Positions 1 to 9,700 of a stretch of DNA of 12,757 nucleotides are shown one piece after another. How positions within the stretch are numbered: position 1 is the stretch's first letter; each line of letters starts with the position of its first letter. The position numbers were made by a program, and so were the translations under genes. The stretch lies in contig JAOXYB010034974.1 in NCBI GenBank assembly GCA_028565635.1, forward strand, positions 1 through 12,757, in the 5' to 3' direction. The DNA comes from Phoronis ovalis (taxonomy: Eukaryota; Phoronida; Phoronidae). The notes beneath the pieces are model-generated. The model was given only the letters and a program-made list of their open reading frames with translations. It did not search any database and was not told where the DNA came from.

Positions 1-185
1 ATGGAATTATGGATACAAACCTAAAATTAATCCAAATTATTTGCTGTAAGCAGTGGGTAGCAATCCAAATTTTTGAACATCGTTACGGTAGCAATCCAAA
101 AAAATACAGTAAAAAGTAGACAATCCAAATCCAAAATTTTCAACTCGGCTGCACACCCCCACTAAAAAATAACCTGAGTACCCCC
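1..185. repeat. Short degenerate 30-bp repeat (CAATCCAAA) ending near a C tract
   Basis: The core CAATCCAAA recurs at 61, 92 and 121, with a weaker copy (TAATCCAAA) at 28, giving a period of 29-33 bases. GTAG or GTAGA precedes most copies. A run of ten or more C follows near 180-191. This could be the tail of a dispersed element that enters from before the window. Confidence 0.5.
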
Positions 186-191
186 CCCCCG

Positions 192-1360
192 GCATTTACT
201 GATTATATAGTTCTAACTTTTATCTGTAGTGTGATATTATATGGTACTAGAAATAAATGTTGACTGTTGTATTCTAAATAAACCTGACATTTTGGGGTCC
301 TGATAACTGTGCATACTGCACCAGGAAGTCAGCCATATAGTAAATCACCATTCTTTTTAAATACATTGGAACATTTTTAAAGGAACCATCCTTATGTCCT
401 GACATAGAATGTTATCAAGAAATTCTAGGTAGTGACTAAACTGTCATGATCCTATCATGACATTCCTTGTACCATGTGTGCAAATAGCCAGTTAATACAG
501 TTGCCAGGCAGTATTGAGGAGCTGTACATATATTTCTCAGTCTCCTCATCCATGTCAGTTAAAGCATGGGCTATATTGCATGCTTGCTGCTTTTATGTTG
601 TAAATCAGTTTTACTGTGCGTTATTAACTTTAAAAAGAAATTATAAATGTTGTACTGTAGCCTTTTATGTTTTAGTATATAACATAGCAAAATTTAAAAA
701 CTTATGATACTAATAAATTTAAAATCTACTGTTACAGTATTTGACTAGATTTTGTTTAATCCTTGTTTTCTTATGTATCATAAACATCCATTATATATTC
801 TAGTTGCCAGAGAGAAGGTCTTTTCTCGCATTTTCAGTTCCGAAGCTGTTATCTTTGTAGTATTTAGAAAAAATTGTTGAAAAGATATTATATGGTTTAT
901 TAACGGTGATTTAGTAAATCGTACAATATTGTATTAATTCACAGTTTCAGAAGTTCGACTGAGCATATTTAAAATCCACACAGTGTGCCACATTTGTATA
1001 AATGATGTGGTGACATAATCAACATTATGGAATATGTATGTGCATGACTTGCTGATTAATGAGATCTTGTACAAATAAAAAGCGATTTGATCAGAAAGCG
1101 TAAAATAAAAAATGAAAACACAATATTAAGCATACACATGCAATGTATGCATAGATTGTAGCACAGAAAAGCTAAGTATTTCCACTAAAAAAGTATTTCT
1201 GGAATGAAGGTTTATAAATGTTTCTAGTATATTTATTCTAAGTGTTCAGATTGAGTCTTCATTCACAGTAATACGTACAGCAATCACTGTAAACAAGCTA
1301 TTTATTAGTCGACCAATGAATTTATGTTTTGGTTTTGTATGTTTTCTTTCTTTTGCTTCT
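192..1360. other. Non-coding, no recognisable feature
   Basis: AT-rich sequence with frequent stops in all frames. A 77-codon open stretch around 474-707 has low-complexity, Leu/Tyr/Phe-rich content, no splice-site support and no family resemblance, so I do not call it. The region may be intron or upstream flank of the DOCK-D gene. Confidence 0.6.
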
Positions 1361-2110
1361 TCCAATTTCAACAAGCTATATCTCGAAGATGGTTACAGCT
1401 AGGAACTTGGTAGTTGATGTGCGACATCCCTGGGGTAGGTCATTGTTGATCTTGAAGTCAAAAGGTCGTTTGGAGGCCAAAGGTCAAAAATGGTTCAAAA
1501 TGTTCTAAAATGATTGTATTGAGTTACAAGGAAGTGTTTTAGATGATCTTTGAGAATATTTCTGTACTAAAAGGTTTGTTTTTAATTTTGGCACCATTTC
1601 ACTTAATTTATTGATCTTCCAATTTTCACTAAGCTATATCTCGAAGTCTGTTACACTTAAGGACATGATACCTGAGGTTTGACATCCCCAAGGTTGGCCA
1701 TTACTGACCTTGGGGTCAAAAGGTCATTGGGGGGGGGGGGTCAAAAGTCAAAATTTTGAAATTGCACAAAATGATGGTATTAGGTATTAAAATATGAATT
1801 CTTTAAAGCATCTTTTAAATTAATTTTATGTCGGAAACATACTGCAAGTCGTAGTGAGTCAACAGGCTTGTAATTTGACATGACAGTCCGGGGTTGACCT
1901 TGATGTCAAAAGGTCATCTAGAGGTCGAAGTTCAAACTCTCAAAATAGCACAAAATTTTCAGAAAGAATGTAGAGGTCAAGGGGGACATTTTAAGGCAAC
2001 GAATTTCTATTATTTGCTGAAAAGTTCAAAAATGACGATGAAAGGTGATTTAGAGGTCATGCAACGTTTATAAAAGCCAATATGCCTGCCTTTGCTAAAA
2101 GGCTATCTAG
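1361..2110. repeat. Degenerate GGTCA-rich repeat block, about three diverged copies
   Basis: AAGCTATATCTCGAAG occurs at 1373 and again at 1631, and GACATCCC at 1423 and 1681, so the first two copies have a 258-base period. A third, more diverged copy has GACATGAC at 1877, followed by the same TGACCTTGATGTCAAAAGGTCAT theme. Each copy contains GTCAAAAGGTC and then a segment ending near CAAAATG or CACAAAATTTT. A run of about 12 G lies at 1729-1740 in the second copy. There is no coding content. I have the impression that such GTCAAAAGGTCA repeats are common in bivalve genomes, which is a weak clue to the organism. Confidence 0.75.
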
Positions 2111-5100
2111 TTCATAATAAAAATTGTGAGTTTGTCAATTTTAGAAAAATCTGATAAACATGATTGAATTTTGCAATCTTGTAAATTGAGAAGTTTTACC
2201 ATAACTTAAAACATCATAAGGAAGAATTAACCTTATCCCCTTTATCTATAAAACAGAACGAAAAAGGTATATTCAGTGCATAGACATTATGAACTTGGCT
2301 TTTTGCAGACAGTACAAGCAGTAATCAATGCTGTAAACAGCCAATTTTAAGGTTGTGGACCATCTGTTATGAGAAAATATTACACATCAGTTTTCTACAG
2401 CATATGCAGTTTTCTCATCTGAGAATTCTCATGCAGTATACTCTATTAATCATTTTGACTAATTCCAACAGAATGTTTCTGAGGAATTTTGAGATTTTTT
2501 TTTAGCTGGCGGTCAATTACATCAGCTAATTAGCTGACTATGCTTTTAGATACATCTTGGTCTTTAAAGATGGACATCGGTGCTGGTCTACGGACTTTAG
2601 CTGGGATGGTTGATCAACTTTCCTTGATTGATGTGTGGCGTAGGGTTCAGTGGGTAGGCTATTTATAACGGTTACCTGTCTATTTTGGTTATTATCTATA
2701 GGCGTAGTATGTTTTCACTCTACCTGTTTGTTGTTCCTCTCATAGAAATTTATTTCTAAACATTCTGGTAGGTGCAGTTACAATCAATGTTCCTATTTTT
2801 ACTGTGATCTTTTTTTTTGGCTGAAAATAGTTATTTTATGGCACCTGTCTACTGGATTATTCACCTATATGGACATTTAAGATTTCCTTATAATTTCTTA
2901 TTCTCCAGATTTGCAATATCTTATGGTGCAGATTGATTAAATCGAAATGTTTTGAACTGATGCATCGACAACACTATAACTAGTACAGTAGTTCCATATG
3001 TTGTACATGATCTACTATTTATTTCATGACAGTTGCTGTGTTTAGAACATACATTTTAACTTGGTGTGCACATGAATTTAGTGGCTGATGGAAATAAACT
3101 AAAATTAATTTGATATCTTGATGATTTGAATACATAAAAAAGCAAAAGCTTTGTGTAATATCATTCCTAAGTAAATTAATAGTTATGTTACTGTTCATAC
3201 AAACGTGAGAATGATTGGCAGGAATATACTACGCACTTTTCACTCATGGTGTGCACTTTCGAAATATAATTATCCATGACATGACATTCCAAAAAAATTA
3301 TTGGATTTGTTTTCTAATTATTTGAGTGTTTTGACAACAGCAGCCTGCTCTGACAATCACTGAAAAGAATTGTTAATAGTTCTGTTGAAAAAAATATTTC
3401 CAGTCAATTTCTGTATTAAATTGGCATTAAACCAAAATTTCTCCCTAATAAATTGCTCTGTGTTCTGAATACGAAATATGTTCTTGTCTGTTCTTCAATG
3501 TGATGAAGGGTTTTATAAAATTGGATCATATCTCCACAGCTATATACAATTTTAACTGGTCCTTCTGGTAATCTAGGTCTCTGAATGCTTGATTAAGTCT
3601 TTTATTCTCTTTTTAATACTTAGTTGTGGCTGGACAATGTTGAAACTTTCTAGATTTGTAGTATAAAATAGAAATTGTATGTTTTATTGATACTATAGCT
3701 TTGTAAGACAAGATAAATATCAACATATAGGTAATAATCATCAAGGTTAATTTCCACCTACCTTTAGTAATAAACTGCTAGATTCAAATGAAGATTAAGT
3801 GACAAAGAATATGATATGACTATTTTAATAGTGTAAAAATAAACCATTTAATCAAGAGTATTGGCATATTTAAATGTTTTTGCTCTATAATAAGATTATT
3901 CTGTTGCTACATAGAAATTATAGGCAGTATATATATAAATGGGTATCAGTACTTGAATGATAAAAGAGAAACATTGTGTAACAAATAAGACTTCATCATT
4001 GATAGCCAGTTGAGAGGTTTATAACTTATAGTGATACAAGATTCAAGACTGCAGTATACACATGGGCACAGTATATCACCAATAATTCACTACAATAGCA
4101 CACTGATCACCAATACAGTACACAGTGTGGGCACAATAGTTTCTCTGAGTATGGTATGAGTGTTGTTAGTGGCCAGTTAAATATTGTTGCATTTTTTTGT
4201 AAGAAATTTTAATGTCTTTTATATACATGTTAGCTCCAAAATGTGTTTGTCTTGATCATTACATTATTCTAGGCTGTATCGCAAATGTTCCATTGAAAAT
4301 AGTGCAAGTCTGGTCAAGTGCCTGGTCAAGCAGGTCATTCAGTTTTTAGTCATGTTGAAAATATCTCGCCTTTGACTATAAAAGTAGATCTTCTTTGAAG
4401 AAAGGATGCAGTGTTGCGTCCTTATAAAATATATGCAAATTACATAACCAGATGACACCGAAACGATCCCAGCAAATTGTCACACTACTGCACGGGAATT
4501 CCTGAATGTTCTGTGTTCTGGTTGAAATTTTTGTATTATATGTACTTTACCAAGCATTAGTTTATTTTTACTTTCCTTGTAACTCTGGGTAAGGTTTCAA
4601 CTATCATTTTGTTTCTACAGGTGATCTGTTAAATACAGTATATGTTCTAGCATCTAAAATAAATAAACTGCAGTTTCCTAAAATAACCTGCTAAGTGGCC
4701 TGTTTTCTTAATTACTACAAATTAGGAAGGTTATAATTATTTAACAGAGAAAATATGTCAAAAAAATTCCCAATAAATTTATCATGGTTAAGACTTGCTT
4801 AACACCCTTAGTATCTAATATGTACACATTCATAGTTGTGCCCTAGTATTGTGTTCAGGGAGTTTGAAGGTGCATATAGCATACCTGGCACTACGAAAGA
4901 CCTAGTAACATCACATGCATAAATGCAGTGTCAAGTCGAGAATGGTATATTGTGAATTAATAATAGGGAACTAGCATATTTTATGTCTGCTTTCTATATT
5001 GCTAAACTCCCCCATTTACTGTTCTTGGTATATATCCAGTGCATGTTTTAATCAATCTTATCCATTCTCTTCTAGGGTAATATACTCTAATAGTAAATAT

Positions 5101-5500
5101 ATTGAAAATTGTCAATATATATACTAGTTATAAAACTTGATTGTCATAAATTATTCTGTGGGTGTATAACCTTTTTCTGTAGACATGTTATTAAGCTGTC
5201 TTGGCAGTAGTATATACAGACTAATGGATTTCATCATAGTAGTGTAATTTGTAGTTTATATCTGTAAATTCAATCTGATCAATGAAAAAAAAAAGAAAAT
5301 TATACTTATACTGTTTTTTCTTGCCTCGTTTATTAGATAAATGAAATTTGAGAGCTCATCAGCTGTTTTACTTCAGGGAAAACTGGGTTAGTTTTCATTT
5401 GTTTTACTACCAGCAACTGGTCTTAAAAAGAAAACCAGAACTATAAAGAAATGCTACAACTGGAAAATATATTAAGGTCTCTAGATGCAAAGAGGTGTAT
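2111..5500. other. Long non-coding stretch, nothing identified
   Basis: I read this 3.4 kb for exons that could supply the DOCK-D N-terminus, for RNA genes and for transposon ends, and found none I could support. It is AT-rich with dense stops. Small local features include a 9-base stem with 6-base loop at 5097-5120, and a loosely repeated ATCACCAATA / GGGCACA pair at 4060-4135. It is most likely intron or upstream flank. Confidence 0.55.
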
Positions 5501-5504
5501 ATTT

Positions 5505-5542
<38 letters not shown>
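5505..5542. repeat. TG/TA microsatellite
   Basis: A short TGTG lead passes into an uninterrupted TA run of about 34 bases. It is a simple dinucleotide repeat, probably length-polymorphic, and TA runs can extrude as cruciforms. No function is implied. Confidence 0.95.
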
Positions 5543-5543
<1 letters not shown>

Positions 5544-5689
5544 CAAAGTATGTTTTAGTAAATAAAAGGAAAGGACAGAGTACAGATATACTTTTTTAAA
5601 AAGTTAATGCTTTAAATTTTACAAATCCTGAGGTTAAATAGATTGAATTCAGTCATATGATTTAATAAAGGCCATTTTTGGGAAATAAT

Positions 5690-6180
5690 TGTGATTTTCA
5701 AAAAACCCTGCGTCTACAAAATTGAAACCGCGAAAATAAGCTACACATGTATATTTACAAAACAATGTATCACATTTTTTAAATTTTGATTTGTTCATTG
5801 GTTACTATTAGTTCAATAGTTACAAAATCGGCAAAATCCTGACCTTTAGACTTTGAAAATTCACAAATTTTAAACAAAGCAAAATTTAGAAAATCTGAGT
5901 CAGAATTTGTGGACCTGTATATAAAAATAATTTTTGCCAAGTTTCAGGTTTGTAGGTGCAAGGGTTATTGACTTACATTTTTTTGAAAATTAAAATTTGG
6001 AAAATTCAATTTTTTCCCAAGATGGACACTTATCAGATCATGAGAATTTTTTTCAGCTTCTTATCTTTGGATTCATTAACATTAAAGTATAACCTTTACA
6101 AAAATGTATACTTTTACATGTCTAGCTCTTCATTTTGACTATGAAAATTAATAATGAAAGTTGGACAGATAACTGTGGTT
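5690..6180. repeat. Dispersed fold-back repeat, copy 1
   Basis: A left arm near 5695-5800 and a right arm near 5880-5972 are diverged inverted copies. ACCCTGCGTCTACAAAATTG at about 5705 pairs with the reverse complement of the segment around 5945-5968, and TTTTTTAAATTTTGATTTG near 5776 pairs with the region at 5870-5895. The part after the arms (5978-6180) lines up in order with 7622-7790: TATCAGAT, then TAAAGTATA, then ATGTATAC, then CTCTTCATTT, then GAAAATTA followed by GAAAGTT. This points to a non-autonomous mobile or dispersed element. No transposase, target-site duplication or exact terminus is seen. A 60-codon open stretch at 5956-6138 lies inside it and is not a gene. Confidence 0.65.
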
Positions 6181-6603
6181 TTTGTATCTTGAATCCTTAA
6201 AGAGATGTTGGCAATAAATTTTTTTTATTGAGGTAATGCCAGATTTATAGAAGCATAATGAACTAGTTTTGGAGGTGGCATGATAGACTGTTAGATGTTG
6301 ATTTGTACTTCAGCGAAGAATAAGGAAACCTCTGTCTCAACTAGCTTTTATGCAATTTTTCCTACTTGGAATGGTTTTTATGCATTTTTTGTATTGTTTA
6401 TTGCAGACTGTGTATATTTCACTGAAGTTAATGTTACGTTTCTAGTTTGCATAATCTAATCGAATGATCCACCCTATAATTGAGTATTACAGTGTAGTTT
6501 TCCTTACCTGTCTTAGACATATTTTATTTATCTATGAACCAATGTGTTTTGTTGCATGTTTAGGGAATTTTATTGAAAATAAGTTTTTTTTTACTTTTTC
6601 CAG

Positions 6604-6720
6604 TCACGCCCAAAGTTAACAGAGCCGATTGATTATGAAACATTTGTCGTCAAGAACAAAACTCTCATACATAATGATCCGCAGAGAGAACTGCTTATCT
6701 TCCCGTACGATGATGTGTCG
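6604..6720 (+). CDS. Exon A: N-terminal EPIDYE / FPYDD segment
   Basis: 39 codons, phase 0 at both ends. The acceptor is a T-rich tract ending TTTTTCCAG at 6603 and the donor is GTAAGT at 6721, both near consensus. The peptide begins SRPKLTEPIDYETF and ends LLIFPYDDVS. This matches the stretch at the end of the variable N-terminus of DOCK9/10/11, where a PKxxEPxDYE motif is followed by a conserved FPYDD. Reading past the donor gives a stop within a few codons, which supports the splice. The preceding exon should supply the short regulatory N-terminus and the start codon; I found no convincing candidate for it in 1-6603. Confidence 0.93.
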
Positions 6721-9700
6721 GTAAGTTATATATTCTCATGAAATAACTGTTATAAAACATATTGATTACCAATTACTAGAATCTAAACAAATGCTCACTG
6801 TGTAAACCTATGATTAGTAAACGGGTTAAATTAATTTGCACTTTTTTGCAGAAGTACTGTGCTGGATATTTCTGTAGTAAACTATGTGGTATATGTCACT
6901 TCTTGTTTCTCATTTTGTCACGTAGCAAAGAAAGTGAGATTAGTACAAGTAGACTAATAAACAGTGAGTGATAAAATTAAGGTCTCTCTTTTGTTCAGGC
7001 AACAAGTAGTAAAGTTTAGGTCTAAATTAATAGCTCTTCAAGATATTTTTAGGAATTAATATTAAGAGATAGACTTACAAAAGTAAGTTTTTAAAAATCA
7101 CTAAACTTTAAAGTCCTGACATTACAATATAGATAGAGTTTGAACTTCATCACATGACCTGATATAAGAAGAGATTTTTGAGAATAAAATTAAGTTTCAA
7201 AATATATTTAAATTAAAAAGTTGTCTACCTACAAATACAAAATTTTGGACAAATAAGCATACATATCTTCAAAATGATGTCTCAGATTTTTTAAATTTTG
7301 CTTTGTTCAGAAGTTTATTTTTCAAAAAAAATATAATCCAAAAATCCTTACACTTACAAAGGTGAAACTACGCACTGTCATCTTCACAGAGTCGTGTTAA
7401 TTTTTTCCATTTTTCAAATTTTGCTTTGCTTAAATGTTATGATTTCTCAAAATGCACAATTATTGCTAATTTTGACCTGGCACTAATTTATAAAAAAAAT
7501 CATGAATTTTGAGAAATCATAGCATTTAAGCAAAACAAACATTTGAAAAATGGAAAACACGACTTTGTGAAGATGACGGAACGTAGTTTCAACTTTGTAA
7601 GTGTAAAGTTTTTTGATTTATATTTTTTTTGAAAATTGGCCATTTATCAGATTGTATGAACTCTTTTCAACCTTTTGTTTCTTAATTTTTTTTAAACTTT
7701 AAAGTATACTGAAAATGTATACATCTATATCTGTCTCTTCATTTGATTTTGAAAATTACAGACGAAAGTTATAGTCAAGTTACAGTTCCACAATGCACCT
7801 CGAGTCCTCAAGATTTGTTATTTTGTAGGCTTCAACAATGCCCAGAGAGTTCCGCACTGTTCGTTGCACAGTACCCGAGGGTGCCAGTAAAGAAGCTCCA
7901 AGTCTGCTAGTACGTGACTGTATTAAAACCTACACCAGTGATTGGAACTTCATCAATTACAAGTACAAGGATTATTCTGGGAGTTACATGAAATTGCCAA
8001 AGTAAGTTTAAGATGTTGATGCAGCAAATTAGTAATGATTGATTTTCCAAACTAGAGCTTGTTATGCAAAAGGTTGCATGCAAGGCAAAGTATCTTGAAA
8101 CTCTCACGCCCTCATACACCTCTCCTCCAAGAAGCTGTTTTAACAGTAGATTTGTTAAAATCAATCTTTATACAGAAAGGTTCATTTTCTATTTATCTTT
8201 ACGGCTGACAGCAATAAAACAGGAAGACTCCAGTTGTTAAACTCAGCCACGTTTGCTCAATTTCTAATATGAACAGTGCATACAAATTAGGATTGTGAAC
8301 TTAATCCAACCAGCTAATGTTTAATTGTCTCTTACTGGCCCATACATATATTAATAACAATCATAGTAATGACAAATAAGGAATTAAGCAGACACAGTTT
8401 GATAGATTAGCCCATGAAAGTGGCGCATTAACTATTATAGGCTTTGCAGTCTGAGTGTTTGTGATATCACCACTGAGATTCAATGTACAAGATTCCTGGT
8501 CTGAACATATTCAGATGGGCTTTTACTCCTTTGTTTTAGAGCGCACAAAGTACACGCTAATGGTTTACCGGAACATGTGTTTGAAGTGGATGAGGATGAA
8601 ACAAAAGAAGGAGAGGTAAAAATCTTGCGTTCTTTTCTGGTACAAATGGCTCTTTACTCAATGTTACTGGTCTCCTTACAACACTTTCTAGATTTGTACA
8701 GACTGATTTAATGCACTTTTCTAAAAAACCTACAAACTTTTCAGATTTGTATAGATTTGGTACATTTCTCTAAAAAAAAAAAAAAACAATCTTTTCAGAT
8801 TTGTATAGATTTAGTACACTTTTCTAAAAAAAACAACTTCAGATTTCTTTAAGAGTTAGTATACTTTTCTAAAAAAAACAAATTTTTCGGTTTTATGTAG
8901 ATTTAGTACACTTTTCTAAAAAAAAAAACTTTTCGGATTTGTATAGATTTAGTACACTTTTCTAAAAAAAACAACTTCAGATTTGTATAGATTTAGTACA
9001 CTTTTCTCAAAAAACAAACTTTTCAGATTTGTATAGATTTAGTACACTTTTCTAAAAAAACAAACTTCAGATTTGTTTAAGAGTTAGTATACTTTTCTAA
9101 AAAAAACAGATTTTTCGGTTTTATGTAGATTTAGTACTCTTTTCTAAAAAAAACAAACTTTTCAGATTTGTATAGATTTAGTATACTTTTCTAAAAAAAA
9201 AAACTTTTCTGTTTTATGTAGATTTAGTACACTTTTCTAAAAAAAAAAAAACTTTTCCATTTTATGTAGATTTAGTATACTTTTCTAAAAAAACAAAAAC
9301 TTTTCGGTTTTATGTAGATTTAGTACACTTTTCTAAAAAAAAAAACTTCAGATTTTTACAAATTTAGTACACTTGTGTGCTACTCCTTTACTACTTGTTT
9401 TAAAAAAGAACTGACGAAATAGAAAAAAATGTTGTGACTGGGATTTTTGTTTGAGACGAAGTACAACTTAAAGTTATCATATGCACTAAGTAAACGCATC
9501 AATATAACATATAGTTGCTATTTGGCTTATGTTAATACAGATTTGAATGTGCAAATGATGTAGTGCAGTAACTTTTGCACAATTCCTAAATAACTAATAA
9601 AATGACACATTGTGTTTGTGTTCTATCCAGTAAAATTTTTCTTCTGTGAAAGTCTTCTGTGATCTTTTATGTTTCAGTTTCACGACTTTTTGTCTTCACT

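Noticed and set aside
474-707. 77-codon open stretch on the + strand
   Set aside because: Rich in Leu, Tyr and Phe as expected of random AT-rich DNA, with no motif, no splice support and no resemblance to a known family.
1361-2110. Retrotransposon or transposase remnant in the GGTCA block
   Set aside because: No reverse transcriptase or transposase motif in any frame, no clear terminal repeats and no target-site duplication.
4060-4135. Loosely repeated GGGCACA and ATCACCAATA words
   Set aside because: Only two imperfect copies with irregular spacing, too little to call a repeat.
5097-5120. 9-base stem with 6-base loop
   Set aside because: A short AT-only stem of this kind is expected by chance in AT-rich DNA, and no terminator or RNA gene context exists.
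5956-6138. 60-codon open stretch on the + strand
   Set aside because: Lies inside the fold-back repeat copy, and the matching part of the other copy has no corresponding open frame that I can see.
7907-8164. 85-codon open stretch on the - strand
   Set aside because: It runs antisense to exon B and into its intron, so it is a shadow of a conserved coding exon.
8616-8711. Read-through extension of exon C, open for about 30 codons
   Set aside because: A usable donor (GTAAAA) follows the conserved acidic linker, and the extension has no family match and runs into the minisatellite.
8676-9375. CRISPR-like array because of regular spacing
   Set aside because: Units are contiguous and diverge along their whole length with no unique spacers, and the locus is a eukaryotic intron.
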